Of a DNA stretch of 64,000 nucleotides, positions 1-9,782 are shown piece after piece; the first letter of the stretch is position 1; every line of letters begins with the position of its first letter. Origin of the DNA: Candidatus Omnitrophota bacterium (GTDB taxonomy: Bacteria; CAIJMQ01); assembly GCA_018812925.1 (NCBI GenBank), contig JAHJCU010000003.1, forward strand, positions 1-64,000, in the 5' to 3' direction. The notes below the pieces were generated by a model. That model ran no database searches. It saw only the letters and a program-made list of their open reading frames with translations, and was not told the origin of the DNA. Made by a program: the position numbers and the translations under genes.

Positions 1-141
1 GAGATGGTAATGCCCGGAGATAATATTACAATGGATATAAAACTGATAGCTCCTATAGCTATGGAGAAGGGACTTAGATTTGCTATAAGAGAAGGCGGTC
101 ATACTGTAGGTGCAGGTGTTGTTAGTGAAGTGATTAAATAA
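1..141 (+). CDS. tuf: Elongation factor Tu, C-terminal end (partial)
   Basis: Frame-1 translation [46 protein letters not shown] is the classic EF-Tu C-terminus; it sits directly upstream of rpsJ. Confidence 0.97.
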   Translation, partial: EMVMPGDNITMDIKLIAPIAMEKGLRFAIREGGHTVGAGVVSEVIK

Positions 142-152
142 GGAATTAGACT

Positions 153-485
153 ATGACGAAGAAAAAAGAGAAAAACACAAATCAGCAACGAATGAAAGTG
201 AAACTCAAGGCGTACGATCATAGGATATTGGATGGATCAATTAAAGAGATTATCCGAACGGTCGAAAGGACCGGTGCTAGAATGGTAGGTCCAATTCCTT
301 TGCCTACAAAAATAGAAAAATGGACTGTTCTAAGATCTCCTCATGTAGATAAGAGATCAATGGAATCTTTCGAAATTAGAATTCATAAAAGATTATTTGA
401 GATTGTGGATCCCACAAGGAAAACTACAGACGCATTGATGAAGCTGAATCTTCCTGCTGGAGTTCATGTGGAGATAAAAATATAA
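153..485 (+). CDS. rpsJ: 30S ribosomal protein S10
   Basis: ORF with S10 motifs ([39 protein letters not shown]); operon position. Confidence 0.98.
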   Translation: MTKKKEKNTNQQRMKVKLKAYDHRILDGSIKEIIRTVERTGARMVGPIPLPTKIEKWTVLRSPHVDKRSMESFEIRIHKRLFEIVDPTRKTTDALMKLNLPAGVHVEIKI

Positions 486-528
486 AAAAGACTAATAGTT
501 AGGTAACCAAGCAACTCGATAAGAAAAA

Positions 529-1218
529 ATGATAGGACTAATTGGTAAAAAAGTAGGGATGACCCAAATATTTAGCGAGGAAGGCAAGGTAATTCCCGTT
601 ACTGTTATTAAAGCAGGTCCTTGCAAAGTTGTTCAAAAAAAGACAAAAGCAAAAGATGGGTATGATGCTATACAATTAGGTTTTGGAGAAGTAAAAGAAA
701 GTAGAGCGAGCAAACCTTGTATTGGCCATTTTAAAAAAATAGGGTTAAAACCAATGGAAATATTGGAAGAAATAAGGATAGAAGATTTAAGTAAATTTAA
801 AGAATGTGATGAAATTAAGGTGGACATATTCTCAAACTCCAAATTTGTAAATGTACAGGGAATAACAAAAGGCAAAGGTTTTATGGGTGTTATGAAAAGG
901 TGGGGATTTAAAGGAATGCCTGCTAGTCATGGAACGCATAGAAAACACAGACATCCTGGGTCTATTGGTCAGCATACAGATCCTGGAAGAGTATTTAAAG
1001 GTAAGAAAATGGGCGGAAAAACGGGAAATGAAAAGATTACCGTAAAAAAATTATCAGTTGCTGGGATTGACTTGGAAAAGAATATTTTGTTGGTTAAAGG
1101 TTCTGTTCCCGGATCAAGAGGTTCGGCCTTATTTATTTTTTCGGATTTGAACGTACCCGTTAATTTGCAAACAACTCAGCTACAGGCGGAGAATAAGCCT
1201 GTCTCTGTAGAAAAATAG
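529..1218 (+). CDS. rplC: 50S ribosomal protein L3
   Basis: [15 protein letters not shown]..., [34 protein letters not shown]. Confidence 0.98.
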   Translation: MIGLIGKKVGMTQIFSEEGKVIPVTVIKAGPCKVVQKKTKAKDGYDAIQLGFGEVKESRASKPCIGHFKKIGLKPMEILEEIRIEDLSKFKECDEIKVDIFSNSKFVNVQGITKGKGFMGVMKRWGFKGMPASHGTHRKHRHPGSIGQHTDPGRVFKGKKMGGKTGNEKITVKKLSVAGIDLEKNILLVKGSVPGSRGSALFIFSDLNVPVNLQTTQLQAENKPVSVEK

Positions 1219-1238
1219 ATTGACGAGAGGAAATAACA

Positions 1239-1871
1239 ATGTCTGAAGTAGATGTTTATGATATGGAAGGTAAAATAGTCAAAAAGATAGAGTTGAAAGA
1301 TTCTATTTTTAACTTCCAACCAAATCTTCAATTAGTGTCTGAAGTAGTGAATATGTATTTGGCTAATATAAAAATCCATACCGCATCTACTAAAACAAAA
1401 GGTGAGATACGTGGCGGCGGGAAAAAACCTTGGAGGCAAAAAGGTACCGGCAGAGCAAGGGCGGCCTCTATTAGGTCTCCTTTATTTAGAGGCGGGGGCG
1501 TTACATTTGGTCCGCGGCCTAAAAAAGTAGTATGCCATATCCCCAAAAAGAAGAGAGGGATTGCCTTAAAATCGACTCTTTCCTTAAAGTTGCAGGAAGG
1601 AAAGATAAGAGTTGTTGAAGGCATAAATTTGGAAGAAGGGAAATCAAAAAATTTTAATGAAATCTTAAACAAAATTCAAGTTGATAATGATAAAGGCAAA
1701 AAAATGATGGTGATTATAAATTCGCCGTCAGAAACCGTTATCAAAGCGACAAGTAATTTAAAAAAAATAAGAATAAAGAATCCATTAATCCTTAATGCTC
1801 TTGACGTAATGTCTTGTGATTGGTTAATCTTGGAGCTTAATTCTTTACCTTTATTGGAAAAGAGAGTTTAA
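1239..1871 (+). CDS. rplD: 50S ribosomal protein L4
   Basis: GGGKKPWRQKGTGRARAASIRSPLFRGGGVTFGP motif. Confidence 0.98.
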   Translation: MSEVDVYDMEGKIVKKIELKDSIFNFQPNLQLVSEVVNMYLANIKIHTASTKTKGEIRGGGKKPWRQKGTGRARAASIRSPLFRGGGVTFGPRPKKVVCHIPKKKRGIALKSTLSLKLQEGKIRVVEGINLEEGKSKNFNEILNKIQVDNDKGKKMMVIINSPSETVIKATSNLKKIRIKNPLILNALDVMSCDWLILELNSLPLLEKRV

Positions 1872-1874
1872 AAA

Positions 1875-2165
1875 ATGATAGCCGAACCAATTAAAATTAT
1901 CAGAGAACCAGTAATAACGGAACAAACGACAGCCAGGATGGAATCTGATAATAAATATTCTTTTAGAGTTGACCCCAGAGCTAACAAAAGCGCAATTAAG
2001 CGGGCAGTTGAGCAAATGTTTAACGTAAAGGTAGTAAAAATTAATACTAAAGTAAGAAAGTCGAAACCTCGTAAAGTCAGGTTAAGACAAGAAGGCAGAA
2101 CACCGTTTTGGAAGGAAGCAATAGTTACTTTAAAGAAAGGACAATCAATAGATATATTGGGTTAA
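1875..2165 (+). CDS. rplW: 50S ribosomal protein L23
   Basis: IIREPVITEQTT...YSFRVDPRANKSAIKRAVEQMFNVKV. Confidence 0.97.
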   Translation: MIAEPIKIIREPVITEQTTARMESDNKYSFRVDPRANKSAIKRAVEQMFNVKVVKINTKVRKSKPRKVRLRQEGRTPFWKEAIVTLKKGQSIDILG

Positions 2166-2229
2166 ATATAAAAATAGTTGATAGTCTATAGTTTATAGCT
2201 ATAAACTATTCAAACAAAGCGAGATACAC

Positions 2230-3045
2230 ATGGGATTGAAAACACATAAACCAGTTACTCCAGGTCAAAGGAATATGGTCAGTCAAACCTTTGAGGACTT
2301 GACGAAAAAGTCACCGGAGAAGAGCCTGACAAAAGGACACGTAAGAAGAGCAGGGAGGTCTCGCCAAGGCAGTATAACGGTTAGAAGAAAAGGTGGGGGA
2401 TGTAAACGTCGTTATAGAATAATAGATTTCAGCATGAAAAAAGAAGGAGTAAAAGGAAAAGTCTCAAGTATAGAATATGATCCTAATCGAACTGGTCGTA
2501 TTGCATTAATAAAATATATAGATGGCGATAAGAGATATATAATAGCTTCTGCGGGTTTGAAAGTTGGCGATGAAATATCAAATGGGGAAAATGCTAATTT
2601 AACGAGTGGTAGTTCTCTGCCATTAAAGAATATTCCCGTTGGAACGCTTATATATAATATCCAATTGAACAAAGACAAGAGTGCTCAAATGGTAAGAGCC
2701 GCAGGAACATATGCGCAAATTTTAGCTAAGGAAGGTGATTTTGCTAATGTAAAATTGCCGTCGGGAGAAGTAAGAAAATTTAGAATAGATTGCAAAGCAT
2801 GTATTGGGCAAGTAGGGAATATTGAACATTCTTCCATTAGGATAGGCAAAGCTGGTAGAAATCGACATTTAGGAAAAAGACCCCGAGTTAGAGGTGTTGC
2901 AATGAATCCGATAGACCATCCTCTTGGTGGTGGTGAGGGAAGAAGTTCCGGCGGAAGGCATCCTTGTTCTCCTTGGGGCAAACTTGAAAAGAAAACGCGC
3001 ACAAAGAAGCTTTCAAATAAATATATAGTAAAAAGAAGGAAATAA
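2230..3045 (+). CDS. rplB: 50S ribosomal protein L2
   Basis: GLKTHKPVTPGQR..., VAMNPIDHPLGGGEGRSSGGRHPCSPWG. Confidence 0.98.
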   Translation: MGLKTHKPVTPGQRNMVSQTFEDLTKKSPEKSLTKGHVRRAGRSRQGSITVRRKGGGCKRRYRIIDFSMKKEGVKGKVSSIEYDPNRTGRIALIKYIDGDKRYIIASAGLKVGDEISNGENANLTSGSSLPLKNIPVGTLIYNIQLNKDKSAQMVRAAGTYAQILAKEGDFANVKLPSGEVRKFRIDCKACIGQVGNIEHSSIRIGKAGRNRHLGKRPRVRGVAMNPIDHPLGGGEGRSSGGRHPCSPWGKLEKKTRTKKLSNKYIVKRRK

Positions 3046-3048
3046 AAA

Positions 3049-3333
3049 ATGGGTAGATCAGTAAAAAAAGGTGCTTTTGTAGACTTGAAATTGGTTGCTA
3101 AAATAGAAAAAGCGAAGAGAGAGAACAGCAGAAAGCCAATTAAGACATGGAGCAGGAGTTCTATGCTTACCCCTGACTTTGTAGGGTTGACTCTTTCTGT
3201 TCATAATGGTAGAACCTTCGTCAATCTTTATGTTACGGAAAATATGGTAGGTTATAAAGTTGGAGAGTTTGTTCATACCAGAACTTTTAGAGCTCACGGC
3301 GCACATACTGAAAAATCCGCGACGACAACATAG
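3049..3333 (+). CDS. rpsS: 30S ribosomal protein S19
   Basis: [12 protein letters not shown]...[28 protein letters not shown]. Confidence 0.98.
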   Translation: MGRSVKKGAFVDLKLVAKIEKAKRENSRKPIKTWSRSSMLTPDFVGLTLSVHNGRTFVNLYVTENMVGYKVGEFVHTRTFRAHGAHTEKSATTT

Positions 3334-3383
3334 TTATCCACCATTAATTTGCTAATGATGTTTAAATTGAGAGGGAATTTTTA

Positions 3384-3782
3384 GTGATTGGAAAAGCAGT
3401 ATTAAGTTTTGTTAAAATATCGCCCATAAAACTGAAGGAAGTTGCTTCTTTGATTAGAGGCAAAGAAGCGAATAAATCCTTGGTGGTATTACAATTTACA
3501 AATAAAAAAGGAGCGGGGATTTTAGGAAAAGTTTTAAAAAGCGCTATCGCTAACGTTTTACAAAAAGAAAGTTCTATAGATGAGGATTCTCTTATTGTAA
3601 AAGAAGTGAGGGTTGATGAAGGTTCAAGAGGGAAGAGAATAAGCTTTGCTGCGAGAGGCGGAGCTTCAGTTATCAAGAAAAGAACATCGCATGTAACGAT
3701 AGTTGTAGAAGGTAAACCTAAAATAAAAGAAAGCAAGAAGAAAAAGACAGTAAAGGATAAAGTAAAAGGTAAACCCCGTTAG
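3384..3782 (+). CDS. rplV: 50S ribosomal protein L22 (GTG start)
   Basis: Operon position; L22 core (VKISPIKLKEVASLIRGK..., RGGASVIKKRTSHVTIVVE) with Lys-rich C-terminus. Confidence 0.95.
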   Translation: MIGKAVLSFVKISPIKLKEVASLIRGKEANKSLVVLQFTNKKGAGILGKVLKSAIANVLQKESSIDEDSLIVKEVRVDEGSRGKRISFAARGGASVIKKRTSHVTIVVEGKPKIKESKKKKTVKDKVKGKPR

Positions 3783-3893
3783 AGATTAACGGGGAAATTT
3801 TGTATTTATGTTATTCAAAACAAAAAATATGGTAGACATTATCGAAAAATTGCGGTTGCCACAGATACAATGGCAACCTATCTCTAAACGGGG
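3774..3893 (+). promoter_or_regulatory. Candidate structured RNA element between rplV and rpsC (mutually exclusive hairpins)
   Basis: CCCCGTTA(3774-3781)/TAACGGGG(3787-3794) 8-bp hairpin; GGTTGCCA(3854-3861)/TGGCAACC(3871-3878) hairpin; TCTCTAAACGGGG(3881-3893) can alternatively pair with CCCCGTTAGAGA(3774-3785). Confidence 0.5.
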
Positions 3894-3902
3894 TAAATAA
3901 AT

Positions 3903-4703
3903 ATGGGTCAAAAAGTTAATCCTAAAGGTTTTCGCGTTGGTGTCACAATAGATTGGGAATCTAAATGGTATGCTGATAAAGATTATTCGAAATTGTTGCA
4001 TGAAGATATAAAAATAAGAAGTTTGATAAAAGATAAATTAAAATTTGCCGGTGTTCCCAAGATTGAGATTGGCAGACTTTCCGAACAGGTTGTAATTGAT
4101 GTGTTTACCGCAAAACCAGGTATAGTAATTGGGAGAGGTGGAACGGAAGTAGATAAATTAAGAGGTCAGATACAAGGATTGGTAAACAACAAAGAAGTCG
4201 TATTAAACATCAAAGAGGTAAGAGATGTTAATACGAACGCTCAATTGATAGCGGAAAATGTAGCTTTGCAATTAGAGAAGAGAATACCTCACAGAAGAGC
4301 TATGAAAAGAGCTATTAGTCAGGCGATGGACTCTGGCGCTAAAGGAATAAAAATTAAATGTAAGGGTAGGTTGGGTGGTAATGAGATAGCCAGAGACGAA
4401 GAGTATAAAGAAGGAAAAGTTCCGCTTCACACAATAAGAGCTATTATCGATTATGGTTTTATTGAGGCAAAGACAATGTTTGGAACTATAGGTGTTAAAG
4501 TGTGGGTATATAAAGGGGATATTTTAAAAATTAAAACTGACCAAGCTACTGAAAGTAAAGAGTCTTCTGAGAATAAAGGGATTGTTGATGCTTCCGTTAC
4601 TGAAAAAAAAATTGTAAGCAGGCAAAAATCTCGCTTTCCAAAACAAAAAGTAAACAAAAGTAAAAACGTCAAAGAAAAAATCGACAAAGCTGGGGGAAAA
4701 TAA
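3903..4703 (+). CDS. rpsC: 30S ribosomal protein S3 with Lys/Ser-rich C-terminal extension
   Basis: [14 protein letters not shown]..., [42 protein letters not shown]. Confidence 0.98.
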   Translation: MGQKVNPKGFRVGVTIDWESKWYADKDYSKLLHEDIKIRSLIKDKLKFAGVPKIEIGRLSEQVVIDVFTAKPGIVIGRGGTEVDKLRGQIQGLVNNKEVVLNIKEVRDVNTNAQLIAENVALQLEKRIPHRRAMKRAISQAMDSGAKGIKIKCKGRLGGNEIARDEEYKEGKVPLHTIRAIIDYGFIEAKTMFGTIGVKVWVYKGDILKIKTDQATESKESSENKGIVDASVTEKKIVSRQKSRFPKQKVNKSKNVKEKIDKAGGK

Positions 4704-4706
4704 TCC

Positions 4707-5135
4707 ATGCCTCTTATTCCTAAAAGAATCAAATATAGAAAAAGACATAAAGGTCGCATAAAAGGTAAGAGTTCAAGGGGAACTGTGTTGACGCATGGCG
4801 AATATGGAATTAAAGCTGTTGAGGTGGGCATAATCACTTCTCAACAAATGGAAGCTGCAAGGTTGGCGATAGCTCGAACTATTAAGAAGGGTGGCAAAAT
4901 ATTTTTTAAAATTTCAACGGATAAGCCGATTACAAAGAAACCGTTGGAAACAAGAATGGGAAAGGGAAAAGGAGAAGTTGCAATGTGGGTTGCTCCGATT
5001 CAACCGGGCAGAATAATACTGGAAATTGAAGGAATTTCTGAAGATATTGCAATGAAAGCTTTAAAAGTTGCTTGTGATAAGTTGCCATTTCAGACGAAAA
5101 TAATTTCTCGTCATAAACTTGGAGTTGCACAATGA
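4707..5135 (+). CDS. rplP: 50S ribosomal protein L16
   Basis: MPLIPKRIKYRKRHKGR..., GKGKGEVAMWVAPIQPGRIILE. Confidence 0.98.
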   Translation: MPLIPKRIKYRKRHKGRIKGKSSRGTVLTHGEYGIKAVEVGIITSQQMEAARLAIARTIKKGGKIFFKISTDKPITKKPLETRMGKGKGEVAMWVAPIQPGRIILEIEGISEDIAMKALKVACDKLPFQTKIISRHKLGVAQ

Positions 5136-5344
5136 AGAAGGTAGAATTTGAACAGTATTCTAACGAAGAATTACTCTCGAAAAGAAATTCTTTCTATACA
5201 GAGCTTTTTAATTTAAGAACTCAACTTATTACAGGACAATTAGGAAATATGAAAAAGGTAAAAGAAAGAAAAAAAGATATTGCTCGTATATATACAATAC
5301 TAAAAGAAAGACAATTAAAAAATGAGAAAACAAAGACAAGGTAA
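5132..5344 (+). CDS. rpmC: 50S ribosomal protein L29
   Basis: Operon position; FNLRTQLITGQLGNMKKVKERKKDIARIYTIL. Confidence 0.96.
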   Translation: MKKVEFEQYSNEELLSKRNSFYTELFNLRTQLITGQLGNMKKVKERKKDIARIYTILKERQLKNEKTKTR

Positions 5345-5633
5345 GGTTATATCTGATAAGATGCAGTTCACAGTTATTGTGGAAACGGTTAGTTTAGTGT
5401 CTCATCCTATGTATAAAAAGACGCTAAAGAGAAAAAGTAAATTTGTAGCTCATAATTCTGAAAATAAGGCAAAATTAGGCAACATAGTCAGAATAGTGGA
5501 AACAAAACCTTTATCAAAAACCAAACGATGGAAAGTGGTCGAAATTATAAAGGCCGATGGGTCTACATTAGGAACTGCTCTTCAGAAAAAGACTTTTAAA
5601 CTCAAGAAATCAAAGAAGAAAGGTGCGAAATGA
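5322..5633 (+). CDS. rpsQ: 30S ribosomal protein S17
   Basis: [23 protein letters not shown]...[17 protein letters not shown]. Confidence 0.97.
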   Translation: MRKQRQGKVISDKMQFTVIVETVSLVSHPMYKKTLKRKSKFVAHNSENKAKLGNIVRIVETKPLSKTKRWKVVEIIKADGSTLGTALQKKTFKLKKSKKKGAK

Positions 5634-5995
5634 TTGGTTTAGCCTCGAGATTAGATGTTGCAGACAATACCGGCGCAAAAAAAGTTTATTGTTTTCAGGT
5701 ATTAAGTGGTAAAAAGAAATTTGCTACTGTTGGCGATATTATAACAGCGTCGGTAAAAGAAATAAGTGTTGGCGGTAGTATTAAAAAAGGCGAAGTTGTA
5801 AGAGCCGTTGTTGTAAGAGTAAAAAAAGAAATAAGACGAAATGACGGGACATATATAAGATTTGACAGAAATTCGGTAGTGTTGATTGATAAAACTAATA
5901 ACCCAATAGGGACACGTATTTTTGGCCCTATTCCTAGAGAATTGAGAGATAAAAATTTTGCAAAAATAGTATCTCTTGCTCCCGAAGTGGTATAA
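5630..5995 (+). CDS. rplN: 50S ribosomal protein L14
   Basis: [20 protein letters not shown]..., [24 protein letters not shown]. Confidence 0.98.
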   Translation: MIGLASRLDVADNTGAKKVYCFQVLSGKKKFATVGDIITASVKEISVGGSIKKGEVVRAVVVRVKKEIRRNDGTYIRFDRNSVVLIDKTNNPIGTRIFGPIPRELRDKNFAKIVSLAPEVV

Positions 5996-6010
5996 ATCAA
6001 AGAGAAAAAT

Positions 6011-6334
6011 ATGAGTATTTCTATTAAAAAAGGCGATACTGTTCTTGTGATATCCGGCAAAGATAAAGGTAAGACTGCCAAGGTTAAGGTGGTGTTGTCT
6101 AACAAAAATAAAGTAGTTTTAGAACGTATAAATATTGCTAAAAGACATACTAAACCTTCGCGAAAAAACGCTCAAGGAGGAGTTGTAGAGTTAGAGAAGT
6201 CAATTAACTGTTCTAATGTAATGATTTATTGCCAGAGATGCACAAAAGGCGTAAGAATCGGCGTAAAAGTGTTAAAAGACGGTGCCAAAAGCCGTTTCTG
6301 TAAAAAGTGTGGTGAAATAATAGAAAAAGGATAG
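6011..6334 (+). CDS. rplX: 50S ribosomal protein L24 with C-terminal Cys4 zinc-ribbon-like end
   Basis: IKKGDTVLVISGKDKGKTAKV; C-term CQRC...CKKC. Confidence 0.96.
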   Translation: MSISIKKGDTVLVISGKDKGKTAKVKVVLSNKNKVVLERINIAKRHTKPSRKNAQGGVVELEKSINCSNVMIYCQRCTKGVRIGVKVLKDGAKSRFCKKCGEIIEKG

Positions 6335-6372
6335 CTTTGTCTTTTTATCCAAAGACATGGAGTTAAATAGAA

Positions 6373-6933
6373 ATGACAGAAGAAAAATATGTTCCCAGGT
6401 TAAAAGATAAGTATATAGGAGAAGTTGTCCCATATATGATGAAGAAGTTTAAATATACTAATTTATTGCAGGTTCCCAAAATAAAGGCGATAGTCATAAA
6501 TATGGGGGTTGGGGAAGCCAAAGATGACAAGAAATTCTTAGACGAAGCGTTAAAACTTCTTTCAATAATAAGTGGGCAGAAACCGGTTGTTACCGTAGCT
6601 AAAATATCAGTTTCGGGTTTTAAACTAAGACAAGGAAAACCTATAGGGTGCAAAGTTACTTTGAGGAAAAACAATATGTATGAATTTTTAGATAGGCTTA
6701 TTTCTTTTGTCCTGCCTCGTATAAGAGATTTTAGGGGTGTTAATCCCAATTCTTTTGATGGAAGAGGGAACTATTCTATGGGAATGCAAGAGCAACAAGT
6801 TTTTCCAGAAATAGCTCACGAACAAATTCCTCATGTTATGGGAATGGATATTTGTTTTGTGACTACGGCAAAAACAAATGAAGAAGGATATGCGTTATTA
6901 GAATCTTTTGGAATGCCGTTTAGAAAAGATTAA
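6373..6933 (+). CDS. rplE: 50S ribosomal protein L5
   Basis: [19 protein letters not shown]..., [10 protein letters not shown]-like block, [20 protein letters not shown]. Confidence 0.98.
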   Translation: MTEEKYVPRLKDKYIGEVVPYMMKKFKYTNLLQVPKIKAIVINMGVGEAKDDKKFLDEALKLLSIISGQKPVVTVAKISVSGFKLRQGKPIGCKVTLRKNNMYEFLDRLISFVLPRIRDFRGVNPNSFDGRGNYSMGMQEQQVFPEIAHEQIPHVMGMDICFVTTAKTNEEGYALLESFGMPFRKD

Positions 6934-6946
6934 AAATTAAAATAAT

Positions 6947-7132
6947 ATGGCAAGGAAAGCGTTAATAGAAAAGACAAAAAATAAGAGTAAATTTAAGGTT
7001 CGTTCTTATAATCGTTGTCAATTATGTGGAAGACCCAGAGCTTTTATAAGAAAATTTGGTCTTTGCAGGATATGTTTCCGAAATTTAGCTCACAAGGGAC
7101 AAGTTCCTGGAGTGACTAAATCTAGTTGGTAA
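6947..7132 (+). CDS. rpsN: 30S ribosomal protein S14 type Z (zinc)
   Basis: 61 aa with CQLC...[31 protein letters not shown]. Confidence 0.98.
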   Translation: MARKALIEKTKNKSKFKVRSYNRCQLCGRPRAFIRKFGLCRICFRNLAHKGQVPGVTKSSW

Positions 7133-7187
7133 ACAACGGACTATATTAATTATTACCTTAATTTTTAATATGTGTTAAGGAGAAAAT

Positions 7188-7580
7188 ATGAGTATAACTG
7201 ATCCAATAGCAGATTTTATAGTTGCTTTAAAAAATGCTTCTTTGTCACGCAGAGCTGAAATAGTTATTACTTTTTCTAACATGAAGATGGATATTTTAGA
7301 AGTGCTTAAGAAAGAAGGATTCATAGAGGATTACGCTAGCAAAAAAGAAGGCAAAAAAAGCAATATAACAATAAAATTAAAATATTTCGGCAGTGAGTCG
7401 GCTATCAGAGATGCAAAAAGAGTAAGCAAAATAAGCAAAAAAGTTTATGTTGGAAAAGACACTATGCCTTTAAGAGAGGGAAATAGAATATGGGTTGTGT
7501 CAACATCTAAAGGAATAATGACGTCGGATGAATGCAAAACAAAAGGCATTGGTGGAGAAATCTTGTGTTACGTAGAATAG
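7188..7580 (+). CDS. rpsH: 30S ribosomal protein S8
   Basis: TDPIADFIVALKNA..., VSTSKGIMTSDECKTKGIGGEILCYVE. Confidence 0.98.
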   Translation: MSITDPIADFIVALKNASLSRRAEIVITFSNMKMDILEVLKKEGFIEDYASKKEGKKSNITIKLKYFGSESAIRDAKRVSKISKKVYVGKDTMPLREGNRIWVVSTSKGIMTSDECKTKGIGGEILCYVE

Positions 7581-7591
7581 GAGAGTGAATA

Positions 7592-8155
7592 ATGTCACGA
7601 ATTGGTAAAATGCCAGTTGCTATACCTAATAATGTTAAAGTAGAAATTAATCAAAACATTGTTTCGGTTGAAGGTCCAAAAGGCAAATTGTCTGAAAAGT
7701 TTTCTCCCTTAATGGATATTGCAAGAGACAAGGAAGAAATTATTGTCAAACGTTCTTCGGATGAAAAATTCAATCGCGCTCTTCATGGAACCACGCGAGC
7801 TTTAATTGCTAATATGATAAAAGGGGTTTCTGATGGGTTCCAAAAAGAACTGGAGATAATAGGGGTTGGTTATTCTGCCAAGATGGAAGGCAAGAAATTA
7901 GTTATGAAACTCGGTTTTTCTCATCTGGTTGAGTATGTGCCATCGGATATAGTTAAATTGGAAGTGAAAAAAACAAAGAATTTTGAAGTGATTATAAGTA
8001 GTCCAAGTAAGCAGGAAGTAGGTCAGGCGGCCTGCGAAATTCGTAAGTTTTGTCCGCCTAATGCTTATAAAGGTAAGGGAATAAGATACAAAGGGGAATA
8101 CATAAAATTAAAACCAGGTAAGACCGCGGCAACAGGGGCGGCTGGCGCAGCATAA
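7592..8155 (+). CDS. rplF: 50S ribosomal protein L6
   Basis: MSRIGKMPVAIP..., VSDGFQKELEIIGVGYSAKMEGKKL, KGKGIRYKGE. Confidence 0.98.
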   Translation: MSRIGKMPVAIPNNVKVEINQNIVSVEGPKGKLSEKFSPLMDIARDKEEIIVKRSSDEKFNRALHGTTRALIANMIKGVSDGFQKELEIIGVGYSAKMEGKKLVMKLGFSHLVEYVPSDIVKLEVKKTKNFEVIISSPSKQEVGQAACEIRKFCPPNAYKGKGIRYKGEYIKLKPGKTAATGAAGAA

Positions 8156-8184
8156 AAAGGCAGAAACAATATCTGAAGAATATT

Positions 8185-8550
8185 ATGAGTAGAGAACTTA
8201 AAGAAAAACGTATAAAGAGAGAAAGAAGACATAGGAAAACAAGAGCAAAAATACACGGGACTTCTCTATGTCCTCGAATATGTATTTTTAGAAGCAATAA
8301 GAATATATATGTTAATATGATAGACGATGAGAATAATAAGGTCCTGATGACTTTCTCTTCTCTTTCTAAAGAATGTAAAGAAGGGAAAATTAATGGCTCC
8401 AATGTTAAGGCTGCTGTGTTTGTCGGAGAATTAGCAGGTAAAAAAGCCATAGAAAAAGGCATTAAAAAAGGCATTTTTGACAGGAGCGGATATCGATATC
8501 ATGGAAGAGTAAAAGCTGTGGCTGAAGGTTTAAAGAAAGCCGGGATATAA
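8185..8550 (+). CDS. rplR: 50S ribosomal protein L18
   Basis: RRHRKTRAKIHGTSLCPRICIFRSNKNIYVNMIDD..., FDRSGYRYHGRVKAVAEGLKKAGI. Confidence 0.97.
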   Translation: MSRELKEKRIKRERRHRKTRAKIHGTSLCPRICIFRSNKNIYVNMIDDENNKVLMTFSSLSKECKEGKINGSNVKAAVFVGELAGKKAIEKGIKKGIFDRSGYRYHGRVKAVAEGLKKAGI

Positions 8551-8569
8551 ATAGAACAAGCGAGGAATT

Positions 8570-9070
8570 ATGGAACGTACTAGGGAAAAATTTAGATCAG
8601 GAAGTGAGGTAGGTTTCAAAGAGAAAGTCGTATATATAAACCGCGTAGGTAAAGTAGCTAAAGGCGGAAGGAAAATAGCTTTCAGCGCAGTTGTGGTAGT
8701 AGGGGATGGTAATGGCAGGGTGGGGTATGGTTTAGGCAAGGCACCCGAAGTAGCGGAAGCCATAAGAAAAGGGATTAAAATAGCTACAAAAAATATGGTC
8801 GAGATTCCCATGAAAGACAATACAATACCTGCTTCGGTTGTAGGGGAATATATTGCCTCAAGAGTAGTTCTTAGACCTGCTTTCAAAGGAACCGGTATCA
8901 TTGCCGGAGCACCTGCTAGAGCAGTTTTGGAACTTGCCGGTATTAAAGATATTCTTACCAAGTCCTTGGGTTCCAATAATCCTCTCAATGTAATAAAAGC
9001 GACTTTAAACGGACTGCAAAAGATAAAAGAAGATATAGAACGTTATCAGATGAGGATTGAAAATAAATGA
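8570..9070 (+). CDS. rpsE: 30S ribosomal protein S5
   Basis: INRVGKVAKGGRKIAFSAVVVVGDGNGRVGYGLGKAPEVAEAIRKG. Confidence 0.98.
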   Translation: MERTREKFRSGSEVGFKEKVVYINRVGKVAKGGRKIAFSAVVVVGDGNGRVGYGLGKAPEVAEAIRKGIKIATKNMVEIPMKDNTIPASVVGEYIASRVVLRPAFKGTGIIAGAPARAVLELAGIKDILTKSLGSNNPLNVIKATLNGLQKIKEDIERYQMRIENK

Positions 9071-9744
9071 AATTACATAATTTATTACCTCCTTATGGTG
9101 AAAAACATAAAGTAAAAAGATTGGGCAGAGGAAATTCTTCCGGAAGCGGTAATTACAGCGGAAGAGGGATGAAGGGACAAGGCTCTCGCAAAGGCCGTGT
9201 TAATTATCTCGGTTTTGAGGGTGGACAGATGCCTTTATACAGAAGACTGCCTAAAAGAGGTTTTACTCCTTTAAATAAAGAAAGATATCAGGAAGTTAAT
9301 CTTTGTTCTCTTAATAGTTTGAAAGACGAGAAAGAGATAACGCCGGAGATTTTACGAAAAAAAGGTCTTATCAAAAAAGTAGACGAAAAAATAAAAATTC
9401 TTGGAAAAGGGACGCTTGAACTAACGCTTGTCGTAAAAGCCCATAAATTCAGTCGCAGAGCAAAAGAGGAAATAGTTAAAAAAGGCGGCAAAGCTATAGA
9501 GATAGTCTCCTATAAGTCTAAACTCAAAGTAAATAAAGAAGAAGTGGAAAGAAACAAAGTAACGGTAAAAGAATCTTTAGCAGAAAAAGAGCAAAAAACA
9601 AAAGAGAAGACAAAAGAAGTAAAAACAGCAAAGGTTACAAAAGGTAAAGAAAAAACAGAGATAAAGCCGAAAATTATAAAAAAGAAGAAATCTTTAAAAA
9701 GTAAAGATAAGGCAAAAACAAAAGGGAAGAAGAAGGACAAATAG
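9067..9744 (+). CDS. rplO: 50S ribosomal protein L15 with long Lys-rich C-terminal extension
   Basis: MKLHNLLPPYGEKHKVKRLGRGNSSGSGNYSGRGMKGQGSRKG..., GFEGGQMPLYRRLPKRGF. Confidence 0.97.
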   Translation: MKLHNLLPPYGEKHKVKRLGRGNSSGSGNYSGRGMKGQGSRKGRVNYLGFEGGQMPLYRRLPKRGFTPLNKERYQEVNLCSLNSLKDEKEITPEILRKKGLIKKVDEKIKILGKGTLELTLVVKAHKFSRRAKEEIVKKGGKAIEIVSYKSKLKVNKEEVERNKVTVKESLAEKEQKTKEKTKEVKTAKVTKGKEKTEIKPKIIKKKKSLKSKDKAKTKGKKKDK

Positions 9745-9782
9745 AACCTTTTCATCTGTATCCTTAACATAAAAACTAAAAA

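Noticed and set aside
633-875. Antisense ORFs across the ribosomal operon in the ORF track (e.g. 633-875, 1328-1672, 3362-3736, 4451-4837, 5695-6105, 8058-8474)
   Set aside because: They overlap highly conserved r-protein genes on the opposite strand and have no recognisable product; typical shadow ORFs
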